From Pegea sp. RAD2-039 (Eukaryota; Chordata; Thaliacea; Salpida; Salpidae), in assembly GCA_034620365.1 (NCBI GenBank), contig JAQGEQ010000379.1, positions 62,001-126,000 on the forward strand: DNA of 64,000 nucleotides, read 5' to 3'. Position numbers and translations under genes: made by a program. The notes beneath the pieces were generated by a model. That model was not told the origin of the DNA and did no database searches. It worked only from the letters and a program-made list of their open reading frames with translations. The first letter of the stretch is position 1; each line of letters starts with the position of its first letter. Below, piece after piece: positions 23,701 through 36,240 of the stretch.

Positions 23701-25140
23701 CAACGTTTTTTCAAAAAACGGAAGTTGCAAAATATCACTGGACCCACATCTTCTTTTTTCAAACTCTCTCCGGACACAATTGTGAATACCATCAGGAAAG
23801 CGATCGTCAAGGTTGACGTCATCAACTAGCAACAGTTCCAATTTGAAAGCAACATGTGAAGGGATGTTAGTCTTTAGGTTGACAGGTGTAGCAAATTTGC
23901 TTTTCTGACGACACGCTGTAGTGAGATGATGACGTCACTTATCAACAGAAGCGACAGAAGGATTCACATCGAACAAATAGAACGTCTAAGTTTTAGCCGG
24001 TAGGATCCAAAGCCTGAAGTAGAAAAGGGAATTGCCAACATCAGTGAAGACAAACATCCTGTAGTTATGTGAGAAAGTCAAAGTTGGCTATAAAGGTTGT
24101 GAAGCACTTCGTAGTAACTCATAGAACCTTCATTCAACTGTTGAAAAGAAGTTGAAACGCGCGATTTTACTAACCAGTGAATCTAATTTGTGTTCATATA
24201 ATAATTTGAATTTACACAGCAAATCTATAGAACAGTGCTTCACTAAAAATTGTTCAAAAGTTGTTGGGTTTTATCTCATGTTTAGTTTCACCAAAAAATT
24301 GTAATTTCTTGTATGCAGCAACCATAAGCTTTATATTAGTGGTTGATTGTTCCTCTTTGTTAGTAATGATTGCTTAACAGGTAAATGCCCTGAAAAAGGA
24401 ACTCTTCTGTAAGAACGTAGATAATTGTAAGACCAACTTGACGAACTAGTCATTTTAAAAACAAAACATAAAACATTTGAAAAAAACTTAAATCTATTTT
24501 CACTCATTTTTTCACACAACTAATCCTACTGAATATAACGTCACATGACTAAATCACTTCATACAGTCAGCTTACTTCAGATTTTTTCAAAGTTGAAAGA
24601 AATTTATAAAATTTAATCAAATTAGAGAATAGAATTGGAGTAATTAACTCAGATTAAAAAAAAAATTACAAAATTAAAATCATTCGAAGCTAAAAGAGAT
24701 AATTATAAAAATAGTTTAAGCTTTTACAGTATCTTAAATATATTTAACTTTTTACGTATAAAATATTTTCGCAATAAATGCAAAATCATTATTCAAAATT
24801 GTTTAAATGTGTAAAGAAGTTAATTTATAGATTTGAAAGTATCGAAAATTGAATATTAGAGAAATAAAACCAATTAGAAACTCATTTCTAATTAGATAAG
24901 TTGCTTTTATCAAAAATATATGTAACAACTTTTGATTTGAAACGATTTAAGCTCATTAAAAAGGTATTTAAGTCTTTGTATTAATGATATTATCAACTCA
25001 TAAAGTCTTAAGGTACTAATATCATTATTTAGCTGAAAACATTTTCTGAAAATCTAATAAAAAATTCTAATTGAAATACTTTAGTTTTTGTTAACTATAA
25101 AATATTATTATGAATAAAACCAAAAAATTTGTTAGTAGTG
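23701..25140. other. No gene recognised; possibly rest of a decayed element
   Basis: 23700-24150 is less A/T-rich than its surroundings and includes TGACGTCA sites near 23813 and 23928. No frame could be assigned. 24550-25140 is plain A/T-rich sequence. Confidence 0.35.
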
Positions 25141-25142
25141 AA

Positions 25143-25206
25143 CAGTTATGACGTCCACCTAGCACGCGGGAAGGTCCCGGGTTCGAGCTAACCTAACCCT
25201 AACACG
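25143..25206 (+). repeat. tRNA-like 3' half with telomere-like tail
   Basis: CCTAGCACGCGGGAAGGTCC then CGGGTTCGAGC resembles a tRNA from the anticodon stem through the T arm, with a perfect box B GGTTCGAGC. It is followed directly by TAACCTAACCCTAAC, which resembles telomere repeats. No 5' half or acceptor stem is present, so this is a fragment, perhaps from a tRNA-derived SINE. Confidence 0.45.
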
Positions 25207-25369
25207 GGTATAAGAGCTTTGCTAGTCTGTTTAAAGACAACATTTCTAGAAAACGCTTTTATTTTCCGCTAACTTTTAAGTTTATCATCTTAATCAGATG
25301 ACAAATTATACAGTTTTTATAACAAACAATATTACTGAAGAAACATCATAAACAGTTTTTAGTATCAGA

Positions 25370-26020
25370 GTTTAGAATAAGTGATAAAAATATCAACACT
25401 GCAGAATCATGAAAGTAAAATATGAGTTGTGACTCAGAAATGGAGAGATTTGTTATAATGAACAAACTTGCAACATTATATATCAACTGACTTACAAAAT
25501 ATTAATTTTAAAAAAGGTCATAAAATTTGATGTAGTGATAGGGTCAGGAAAACGATTCCAAATCGTGGTTAGTTTAAAGCTGTTAAGTTTGACAAACCTT
25601 CAAGGAAATCTTTCCTAGTAAATATTCTTTAAACAAGTTAGTTTCATGATATCTTTTTCAAGATGAGGACTTCATATGAAAGATTTAAACTCTAATTTTG
25701 AGTTGATGCATGTTCTGAAAATTTGGTATGAAGTAGATGAATACATAAAGTGCATAAGAGTTGTTGAGATAAAAGTTGAGAATAAACTGCCTTAAGGTCA
25801 TTACTAAAATGGGAAACTGAGTCAAGAGCTTTTAAGATGTTTACGTAAACGATGTTAGTGACTAGTCATTATTTGATGAGTAACTTAATCAATTAATAGA
25901 TTTGACAGAAGCTACTAGTAAAAAAATGGTCGGAAGTTTATTAGCTTCTTATCATCCAATGATCATTTCTTATAAACTGAGATAATGATGAAGCTCTTCA
26001 ACTGAGAGGTAGATTATAGA
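25370..26020. repeat. Old dispersed repeat copy
   Basis: It shares ordered landmarks with 27200-27280, 30150-30800, 37130-37330 and 58790-58995: ACACTGCAGAA then AAAATATGAGTT, TTTGATGTAGTGA, and GGTATGAAGTAGATGAA. The copies are too diverged to give boundaries by eye. Confidence 0.4.
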
Positions 26021-26919
26021 AGAAATAAAAATGAAGAATTCAAGATATCTAATATTGGATATTTTATGAAACAAATAGATAAATTGTTTCAAGTGTTCTA
26101 GCCTATATACTTTTGCTTTAAAAATAATATTTTAAAAATTTTCTCTTAGGTGAAGATTTTTTGAGAGTGTAGGCTTTAAATCTTAGCTTCTGTGGGATCG
26201 CACAGTTTTTTTCATTTATTTAATAAGAATATTCGGTGGATTATTTTTACAATTTGAGTTTGTTTATTAGTCATTTTATTTTCAAGAGTCTGTCACAAGT
26301 TCTACTTTCTCTGTAATCGTGCCACTTATTAAATTCAATTTTATATTCCTACCCGAAGATGCAATTTTGTGGAGTTTTATCACAATTCAGGAAATAAAAA
26401 GGAGTTTTTAGTGAAGCAAACCTTTGAATATAATTGTTCAAAATTTGGATAAAAATTTCATCAAAAACTGTAAAGATAGCTTTTTATAAATCATATATCT
26501 TCATTAGATAGGTATATAGATAGGCAATTGAAGGTTGAGGTTATTTTTAGTTTATTGATTTGTTTCTAACTCGATGAAACACCTTGACGTCATCTTTAAC
26601 TTCGTTCTACATCACTTATACAAAGTTGCATCAAATGTAACAAAAAAACTCTAAGTTATTGAAGGTGAAGTTTTCAATCTGGAATTCCTTTTAGGTTTCG
26701 AAGAGGCAAACTTTAAGTTGTACTCCATTAAAGAAATTTGATTAAGTTGATCAGTTTGAATTCTATCTGATATATCAGCATATGAGATATTCTGAGATCT
26801 CATTCATCAGTTCTTTTCTAAAAACGTCAGCCTTTTTATTTCAGTTTTTAATAGCAGTATGAGATTTGGGTGATTAGCAAAACAGATGAACTTCTACTTA
26901 GTTTCATTTTACATAAATA

Positions 26920-27133
26920 TGTGAGAAGGCCGGAAGAGACTTCTTTTTAGACTTTGAAAATGGTATTAGAAATGGCTCCATGGATCACATTGCGCGCATT
27001 GTACTTCTAGAAATTTGTTATCATCGATGCCATCTGACACCACAGCTGATAGCCTGTGAGTTTGTATCTTGTATAGAATCATGTTACAAGGAAACATTTT
27101 ATCCATCAACACATGGCTGCGAGTGACAAATTC
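26920..27133 (+). other. Cysteine-rich open frame, possible exon remnant
   Basis: A 71-codon open stretch without an initial Met, from a stop at 26917 to TGA at about 27131. It includes CYHRCHLTPQLIACEFVSCI and ESCYKETFYPSTHGCE, six cysteines within about 40 residues. An acceptor-like CTTCTTTTTAG precedes ACTTTGAAAATGG in this frame, but no donor follows. The opposite strand is open too. No family recognised. Confidence 0.2.
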
Positions 27134-27179
27134 AAAAGCTCTTATCGAGGAAAAACCAAATTTTACGAGCAAGGAGGTA

Positions 27180-29100
27180 ATTGGAAGTTTTTAGGTATCA
27201 CAATTTAAGATTAATACAGAAAAAATAGAAACACTGAAGAAGTAAAACGTAAATTATGAGTTAATAATTTAATATGATAATATAAAAAAAGAAAGTAAGG
27301 AAACTGGCAGTTTAATTGAAACGTAAAATCATATTTTGATTATTAAAAGAAGAGATGAGATGATTAGAGAGATTAAAGATCAAAATAATTATCAGATAAA
27401 GTCAAGTTTGGATCAGAAAAATCTTCAAATCTTTATATATTTACAAAATCTTAAAGATAAATAGAAATTAGTAACTCCAATTAATCTTTAATAAAGTTAG
27501 GGTTTTTAAATCAATTTATCTGCTGCTTGAAATAAAGATTAGGAAGAAATAGAAAAAAATAAAATAAATATGAAATGGACGATTTGACAATAAAAAGGTT
27601 CCGGATTCAAAAATATTGTTGAAAGTTTACCTGATTATAAAGTTTGTAAAACTTTCAAAACAGTTTATAAATATAACACGAAAAAAGCTAAAAGATTTGA
27701 AAAGGGAAAATATTAATAAAACTTTTTATGGAATGAGAATTGTAAACAAAAAAGGTTTTAGAAATATTTTGTTGATAATAGTTTTAAAAAAAGTCATTGC
27801 TGTTTCTGAAAAAATAAAAGGTCCATCTGACTGAAATAAGTATTCAGCTTTTAATAATAAAAGTTTTCAATAGATGAATAATCAACCACAGAATATTGCA
27901 CCAAGGCAATGATAGTTTATATTTTCTACATTTTGTATTTATACTACAGTTGTAAGCGATTAGTTGAAAGAGTGTGCTTTGCAAGTGTTGGTTCAAATCT
28001 TATTGCTTTTCGCGGTATATTACGCTATTAGATAATTAGCAATGAAATTATCTTCTCTTTGATTTACATTTAGCTTAGTTTAACTGAAGCGGTATCAGAA
28101 ATGGTGATATTATTTTTAGATTATTTGAATAAACTTTTAAAGTAAAAGTTTCAAACGACCAAAAAAGTACTTGATTTATTGCAAGAAAATTTACTGATAA
28201 ATTTTTAGTGTAATAATTAAAGAATTAAACTTTTATTAGTTTTGATTTTTTATTATATTTATCTAATAGATGATAAGGAAAAGAAATAAAAGTTTTTAGT
28301 TCAGGAAAATAAGTTGCAAATTTTTGATTTTCAATTTTCTTGGATGTTTTTAAATTTAATCTTTTTGATACTATAAACTATTTTTTTTATTTTTTGCATT
28401 AGTTTAAATTGTATAAAGAATAGTTTAAAAATTAATGAAACCATATTACACTGATCATGTTAAAAAGAGATTATAATAAATCTATTCATATAATCTTAAC
28501 TTAGTTTTAATTTAACTTGAAATGAATAAAACTTAAAACAAAATTGATTAAATTGAATTGTTGTTTATCAAATTGACTAAATGTTTAATAAATTTTATAT
28601 TTTCAGATTGTAAATAGTTTCTTGAACAGCTAATTGAATATTAAAATAGTTTTAATTATAATTTTCGATAAAATCAATGAGAAGAAATGTGACAGTTGAT
28701 TAAAAAGTTAGGAAATAATTTAACTTTCAATAAAGCTATTTTACAAAAGAACATTTTCTACTGTTGCAATAAGTTAAGTTTGAAAACTAAAAATGATAAA
28801 GATTACAAATTAGTAATTTCAATAAAAGTCTTGTATTCATTTCAGAGAGATCTTTTTAGTTATCAACAAATGATTTGATTTTTAAAAAAAGTCAATTTTC
28901 TTATAAAAGCAGAAAACTTACTCTTATAATAAAACATTTTTTTTTAAGTCTTTTTTATTATTATTTAGATAAAGATTTCTAACAGAGACTGAACCAACCT
29001 TATCGATAAATCAGTTTGTTTTCTTTAATTCTCTTTATTTTAGCTGTAACAGCCACCAAGGAAACTAAAATCTAATATCTGAGTTCTAAAATAAATTAAT
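27180..29100. other. AT-rich stretch, weak repeats only
   Basis: It holds a short piece related to the 108-bp satellite near 27345-27420, a tRNA-like T arm (GGTTCAAATC) near 27990, and otherwise A/T-rich sequence. Two small plus-strand frames here (27616-27834, 28696-28878) are lysine/isoleucine-rich and look like chance. Confidence 0.4.
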
Positions 29101-29149
29101 CAACTACAAGGTAGTGAGACCTATTGCTTATGGTTGGGAACGATGTTTT

Positions 29150-29205
29150 CTCAGCTAGCGTAGCATGAGGTACTTTAGCAGCGAAGTGGTTCCAAATCCA
29201 CACAA
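29150..29205 (+). repeat. tRNA-like Pol III promoter pair (SINE-like)
   Basis: TAGCGTAGCATG resembles a box A. GTGGTTCCAAATCCAC holds a box B inside a 4-bp hairpin, at roughly the spacing of a tRNA. The rest of a cloverleaf cannot be drawn. It is likely a decayed tRNA or SINE head. Confidence 0.35.
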
Positions 29206-30139
29206 ACAAGTCATCATAGATTTGTAAACTAATTGAATATTTGTAAGAATATTCTGGTGAAGTAGAAGTTATACTAACAACATCTTCTGTATCAGTCAGT
29301 TTATTCTTTCATAAGCTTGTTTGCTGTTGTAGTTTTTTGTTGTTTTTAGATTCAAATTCATATTTGTTAACTCCATAAAATTTTTTTATTTATTAAAAAG
29401 GATAAACACAAAATATTATTTGATATTTGCGTAAGTACAATTGTTCAATCATTATTTTTTCAATTAACATTTTAACATCATGTTTTTAGTAAAACTTTGA
29501 ATCCTAAGAAAATTTGATTTAAAAGATGAAGTTTTGGTTATCAGTTTTTTTCTTCATCTTCATTATATCAATTTTTGGTGGAATAAAACGTCAGTTCAAA
29601 TTATTTCTACGAAAATAAGTTTTGAATAAAAACTAAACATGTTAAAATTTATATTATTACATTCAAACCAAGTATAATAATTTAGTTTTAAACTAATGAA
29701 GAAACTTTGAAGATAATTTATTTGAAGTTACAACAAAACGTCTTCTATCTGATAAATGTTGCTTTTGTGCTGATTACAATAATATTTTGAATAAATAATT
29801 TGAACTTTTTACATTTAATAAATTATTTAATTTTAAGCCAACAAAATTTTTATTGTTAAAAACTAAAAAAAACACAAATTATAATAATATATAAATAAAA
29901 CAAAATAGATAATAATAATAGCATATATAATGATATTGTTTTCTAAACTATACATTTTTTAAATTTGTTGATAAATAATATCTATTATTCGAATATTTCA
30001 GTCTCTTATTCAATCACTTTTTTTCATATTTCAATTTCTTTGAAATCTTTCAAATTTATTTTGAAGGAGCTGTTTATGATTTGGTGTTTTTAAAGAAGAT
30101 TTTTGAAGTTGTATCATTCAAAAAAAAAATATTTTTATT

Positions 30140-31030
30140 CAACGCATGGCAGCAAAGAAAAAAATAAAGTTCTTCTAGTGAACAAATACAAAAGAAGATG
30201 AGCAAAACCATAATCACAAAGTAACACAAATTAGTTCACCTAAAAAGATAGAAAAACATTACATAAGTATAAATAAAGTAGGAATTATGAGTCAAGCAGA
30301 TACAGAATAAGTGAAGAAACAGTGATAGTATATATCGCTTGTTAACAAAGTTATTTAATGATAGTACAAAGGTCGTAGAAAGAGTGTCGATAGTGAAGAC
30401 CTTATAGTAAGCTTATAGAGGCGCTGTTTATATGGAGTAAAGAATATGCCACTTGTAAAGAAAGCCTAGAAAATACCTTTGAACGGATTCAGGCTTTATA
30501 ATATTTTTTTTTTAAAGTGAGGGCTCCATAAACTGTAATTTAAGGTGAAAAGTTTTAACAGCATCCTAGTATTTCTGCTTTTACAGCAGTTGAGTATTTA
30601 GTATGAAGTAGATGAAGTAATTCTAAATAAATAATTTATTCAGTGAGTTCATTTTAAGAGTACGAGTTGAAGATACTTTAGTCTCTGATAAACTGAACTT
30701 GGAAAAGTTATTATTTTTTGATAAAAGATAAATGATATTGATTAGAGTTTGAAGGTTTATTTATTAAAAATAGATTGAGATATATGGATTGAAGTTGTGA
30801 GTTACTAGATTTCAAAAAAGATTGAAGAACTGATTTGATATCAAGAAGTTTTTAATTGTCAGTGCAAAGCAGCAAATTACCCAAATCATTTAGTGATGTA
30901 GAACAGTCTGTAATGTCATTGATAATGAAGAGAAGAAAGCTAATAATGCTTCTGAAACACCACTGAAAACCTCAAGAAAACTTGAAACAACAATTTCAAT
31001 CCAAGGCATTTGAGTAAATGTAATTTTCTG
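30140..31030. repeat. Old dispersed repeat copy
   Basis: Landmarks shared with the copy at 25370-26020 (AGTATGAAGTAGATGAA at about 30600) and with 20590-20760 (AAATCATTTAGTGATGTAGA, then CAGTCTGTAATGTCATTGAT). No coding part recognised. Confidence 0.4.
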
Positions 31031-31279
31031 AGGGTTTTTCTGATACTAAAAAACTTAATAAGATTTGAAATCTACTTTTTAAGTTATAAAACATATTTCA
31101 CAAAATTCTTGTGTTTTTTAGATTTAGTTAAAAGTTTATACAAACTGTAACATTTTAATATCACAATTTTGTAAATGATGATAAATAGAATTGCTTTAAA
31201 TTTGTAATTTGTTCGTTATTCAATAAAATTTGATATAATTTGAATTTTAAGGACTTATCTTGTATGAATCAAAGCTTTA

Positions 31280-34200
31280 TCTTTGGATGTTATTCTCCAA
31301 TCGACTATTTGCATATCCGGTGTCGACCTGATGAGTTTTAATGCAAAGAATCAAAACCATGCATTCCTAGGAATTAGAATTGGGTTAAATACTGTCTACT
31401 GTCAAGTTGAGTATTTCATAGCTACAGCTAATGAATAGTTTAATGTCTATTATTGAAATTTTTGTTATTTAATGATAGTTTAAGCTAACTTTTTACACAA
31501 CAAAGTTAAAGTTCTTTAACAAAATTCAAGTTACAAAATACACATTTTTAACTTAAAAAATACAATTGGCTGAAAAGAGATCAATAAACTTATAAATAAT
31601 TGACTCAACTTCATAAATCTATACTAATTTGTTAAAAAGTTTAAGCATCTTAAAAGTTACATTTTCCAAGTATTTGAAATTATTTTTTAACTTTATTAAA
31701 CATTTTACAGACAGATACTTAAAGCAAACTAAATTCTTAAATCAAATAACAAAATTTGTTTAAAAATTAGAAGTTTAATGAAACATTACAACAAAAATGT
31801 TAACAAAACCTATCTTAGGGTTCTGAAGATGATGAACAGAAACCTCTTCAATCATGTCACAATGACACAGAATTTCGATGTCTTGATAATTCATCTCGAT
31901 GTATTCCACGAGAGTGGGTGATGAACGAAAAGCAGATTGCTCGTGAAGAAGTGACGAAATTAAAAGTTTAGATTGCTTCAATCAAACTGAGTTTACTTGT
32001 AAGGATAATCATCGATGTATTCCTCGATATCGTGTCAATGATTGCTTCAGTGATTGTAAAGATAGTTCAGATGAAAATGAAACTCAGATAAAATGCTTGT
32101 TCAATGAATTCAAATGTAATTTGAACAAATTAAACAAAACTCGTTGTATACCTAGATCCTGGGTGGGTAACTTAATTAAAGATTGTGAATCAAGAGAAGA
32201 TGAAAGTTATAAATTTAAAAAATGTCTTAGTGATGAATTTGAATGTTTAGATAAAAGCAGATGTCTTCTAACAAGTTATGTTTGTGATGAAACACTAAAT
32301 TGGGAAGATGAAAGTGATGAAATAGAGTTTTGTAACTTAACTAACTACATACGTTGTCATGAAGGTCAAGTGAAATTATTTGAACCATTAATAAAGAAAA
32401 AAATCTGAAGATGTTTCCTACAAAAGGAATAAAGTTCTGTTCAGATCTAATCTTTGGTTTCAAATGTCTCGTCGAAAACGATGATTTATCAAAAAGATAA
32501 ATATTATTAGAAAAGATATCAGAACTGTTCTTCAATAATACACCAACAATAATCTTTCTATTTGCTCCTGGCAAAAAGATTAATCAACAAAATCAGTTTG
32601 TTTGTGAAAGATGTTTAGATAACAAAACTATAATCTGTGACAACTACATCGACTGTCCAGACGCATCAGATGAATGTACAAGTGAAAACAATCAAATAAA
32701 ACCTCTTTGTGAGTTGATGTATCCAATCACAAGCTCTGATGAACGATCAACTCATTTCAAATTTCATCAAATTTAAAATAAAGCTACTGATTTGAAAGAT
32801 GAAATTAATGAAAAGTTTTGTAATTACAAAGTTGTTACAACATTTACTGAATCAACTTTAAGTAAATCTTTAAGTAGTCTAACATATAAATGTCTATCTT
32901 ATAATCTGACCAAGAGTCCAACATCCGAAACCTCCGGGGACTTTTGTGATGGAAAGATTGATTGTCCAGTGAAAGATGATGAGTGTTCATCTGAATGTCT
33001 TGATATTGATTCGTTGAAAGTTTTTTTCTAGAAATTGTTTAATGAATTCTGCCACTAAAAATTTTCAAAACATTTTCAAATTATATTTTTCTCTATGTGC
33101 TACGTTTATAAGGCAGAAGCATACGTTCGAAGATATCTGTTCTTTATTAAATTATAGATCATTCTACTTTATTAAATACTACAAAGATAAATGATCAGAT
33201 TTTCAAATGCAAAATAAATTACTGAGAAAAAGTGGTACAAAAAAAAACATTTTTGATCATTTTCTGTCCCATCAACAACCAAACACTTTAATTCTAGTTA
33301 AAGGAGGTGAAAAAATCAGGTTTACAATGAATGATTCCTGTAACTTGGAAAAATTCATTTGTCCTTGGAGGTTTTATTGCCGTTCAAATATCTCTGTTTT
33401 TGATTTAAAATATTGTTGTGATTTAGTTGTAGATTGTTTAGATGGATCTAAATTGTTCATCTAATACTCATTTCTATTACTGGAAAGGTAATGTGACTTT
33501 TATTGAGTATAGGAAACATTTAGATGGCAGAAAAGATTGCTTTGATGGATCTGATGAATGTTTTACTGATGATTTCTCATCTCCATATGAAATGAATAAA
33601 AATGAGCATCTTCGTTTCTTCATTTGGTTCAGCTCAATAATTATTAACTTGATAGTAGTTTGAAATCATCTTGTAACGATCTTTAAAACCACAATAAGAA
33701 ATTCGGTAAATATGTCAACACTTTACTCTTGTGTCAACTTGCTTTTGTTGACCTTCTAATGGGTTTTGTTCTGCTGCTACTTTGGTATCAAATCACAACA
33801 ATTTTCAGGTGATTATTGCTATCATGATCTTGAATGGCGATCAAGTGGTAATATTATTGGTGCACTAACTGTCATCTCATCACAAACATCAATGAGTAAG
33901 CTGCTTATAATCACAAGTGTCAGGTTGTATCTTCTATTCAATCCTTTGAAATCCAATCAAATTTACTATAAATTTTGTCTCTTAGTTTCAACAACTTTTG
34001 GGTTTTTATTTTTAACTGTTGCTTTATTACCTATTTAGATTGAAGCTGAGTTTACTGATGAGTATTATATCGAAACAAACCCATTCTTACCGCTGTTAGC
34101 TTTAAAGACCTCAAAAAATTCTATCAACAAACAGAAATGATTCCTTTTGTGCATTCTAATCTTTCATTTCATTCAAATAAAACCAACTTTAATATTGTTG

Positions 34201-34663
34201 ATCTAAAAAGTTGGTATTTCAGTTCTGATGAAGGTAAGAACCGTTTTCCGAACAGAAATATTAAAGTAAAGTCAACTTTTGGTTATTACTGTTCTTCAGC
34301 TGTTTGTTTTCCAGATCTTTATACAAAAACTTCATCTTCTCAGTCCACTCTTTCTTTTTTCATCGTTATTTTCAATCTTATTTCACTTTTGTTTATTGTT
34401 GCAGCTTACATTTCAATATTTTATCAAACTAAACAAAGTATGAAAAAGGTTAACAAACAATCAAATGAAAATCAGATGATGAAGCGAGGAGTTTTTTATA
34501 TTATTGTAACAGATATGATTTGATGGTTACTAATTATTTTAATATCTTTTATGAGTTACAACGGATATAAAATTACTGGGATAATCGCTCCACTATCTAC
34601 AATTGTACTTTTGCCTGTCAACAGTGCAGTTAATCCAAGCATTTATTCTCGTATCTTATTTTA
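31280..34663 (+). pseudogene. Broken LDL-receptor-class-A / rhodopsin-type 7TM receptor
   Basis: LDLa modules in series: CRPDEF*CKESKPCIPRN at about 31320 (with stops), CHNDTEFRCLDNSSRCIPRE at about 31855, TEFTCKDNHRCIPRYRVNDC at about 31990, then NEFKCNLN, SDEFECLDKSRC and FCDGKIDCPVKDDE, ending DGRKDCFDGSDEC before the membrane part. The 7TM block follows: TM1 IWFSSIIINLIVV, TM2 LAFVDLLMGF, TM3 start GDYCYHDLEWRSS, then SSQTSM and SVRLYLLFNPL, and TM7 LLPVNSAVNPSIY with the NPxxY motif. This is the architecture of relaxin-receptor/GRL101-like GPCRs. At least five frameshifts or stops interrupt it: the TM1 end is TGA, one frameshift precedes TM2, TAG follows TM4, and TGA replaces the cysteine codon of the CWxP motif in TM6 (34522). 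No introns are obvious in the 7TM part. It is almost certainly non-functional. Confidence 0.85.
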
Positions 34664-35830
34664 GTTAATATTTTTCTTCAACCGCTTGTATTAATCATAA
34701 ATAATTTTTAAAAACAAACACAGTTGTTAATATATTTCTGGGTTAAATTCAATAATTCAAAAATATTCTATTTGGTTATTCTAAATTTTCTTCTTGTATT
34801 ATCTGTTTTATTCAAAATATATTTAAAACTTTTTTCTTACTATTCATAAATCTAAAAGTTTTTATTTCTTTTCGTTTATTAAAAGCTGATGTCAAAGAAA
34901 ATTTCTGAAAAGTGATTTCATAAGTTTTTTTATTGCTCTTCAATCTTAGAATTATTGATAAAAGAAATGAAATTGAAGATTAGGATGATTAGAAGATGAT
35001 GATTAGAAAATATTCTATCAATTTGTTTTATTTCAAACTTTTATGGGATGAAATAATGAATTTTAATATTGTTATAATTTTATGTAATTGTTAACTGTTA
35101 TATGCTTTGAGGACTTTGAAATGTCATGTGTTACATCTTTTGTACTCTCTTCAGGCACCTTTCCTTGCATTTATTGCCTCTCATGTTTCTTGCTCTTTAA
35201 AGAATTAAAGAAGATTATTGATTTGTGTTTTTCTACTTATTAGTGACTTTCTCCTAAAAGGTGAATTGAAAGATTAATAAATGCAAATTTATTGAAAATT
35301 CAATTGATAAGACTCAAAACTTGAAAAGTAAATCACTTCATAAGCAGATAACTGGTTTTGTTGTCATAGTAGCACGAGTGATGTCATCATAATCTGCTGA
35401 AGAAGCTGAAAAAGGGGTCATATAGGTCAGTGAAGTTGGAGATTTCCTCATCGAATATTTCTTTCCACTGGAAAATAATTTTCACTAGATGTTAATTAAA
35501 CGAAATGAACATATATACATAATTTGAATATAAGTTTAGCTCTTAATGATAATCATGTTTTTATAAAATATTTATAAATGATCGAAAATATAGAATGAAA
35601 CTATTCAACAGCATCAATCAAGAAAAAACAAAAATAAGTTTTTGGGTGATCCAGAACTACTTAAGGTCTTAAGAAAAGTTTTTAAGTAAAGAAATCAAAT
35701 TTCAATCTTCAGAAGAAAGACTAAATGATCTGATGAAGCTATTTAATTGTACATTTAGTTTATTATTTTGATAAGAAAAATGAAACGATGAAAATATTTA
35801 TTTATAATCAATTTATAAACAATATTTATT
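34664..35830. other. Intergenic, nothing recognised
   Basis: A/T-rich. Near 34975-35005 there is a GATTAGAAGATGATGATTAG-like string reminiscent of the 108-bp satellite, too short to call. No gene seen. Confidence 0.4.
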
Positions 35831-36240
35831 TATTTATTACAATAAATGTGAAGGAGGGTGCCTAAAAAGAGCACCTCTCGCTAACACACATTCTCACAAA
35901 TTAGATCTATTTGACGTGTAAACGAAAAAGCATATGACAATGAAGAATTGCACAGAATCATAGTATTGTAAAAGAGAAAAATTCACAGTTTAGAAATGGC
36001 AATGTTGGCGATATTATAACAATTCAGCTTTTTCTTGAACAGCGTAAGTGATTTTGACATGACAATCTCTGATGGCAGATTGTTCCATGTACTGATTGTG
36101 CGGTATGAGAAAAAACTTAATCTGGTTAACGTAGCTGGTGGAGTGGGCTTATTAAGATGTAATTTATGTCTTCTAAGTTGATATAACTTGAAGGAGGGAC
36201 TAATGAAGAAAAAGTCATCAAACTGAAGATCAATTAGGTT
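35830..36240 (-). mobile_element. 5'-truncated LINE: RT C-terminus plus 3' UTR and AATAAAT tail
   Basis: On the minus strand an open frame runs from about 36232 to the stop TGA at 35983. It reads SFKLYQLRRHKLHLNKPTPP, ATLTRLSFFSYRTISTWNNL and PSEIVMSKSLTLFKKKL, the classic end of a non-LTR reverse-transcriptase ORF2 (F-S-R-WN-LP-VV-SL-FK-L). The 3' UTR (TCTCACAAAT..., then GGAGGGTGC reversed) ends in AATAAATAAATAAATA near 35830. The element is truncated at its 5' side. Tails of the same family are at 5355-5450 and 58068-58145. Confidence 0.85.

Noticed and set aside
23635-23841. Minus frame MELLLVDDVNLDDRF...
   Set aside because: Overlaps the end of the decayed LINE ORF1-like sequence and matches nothing recognised.
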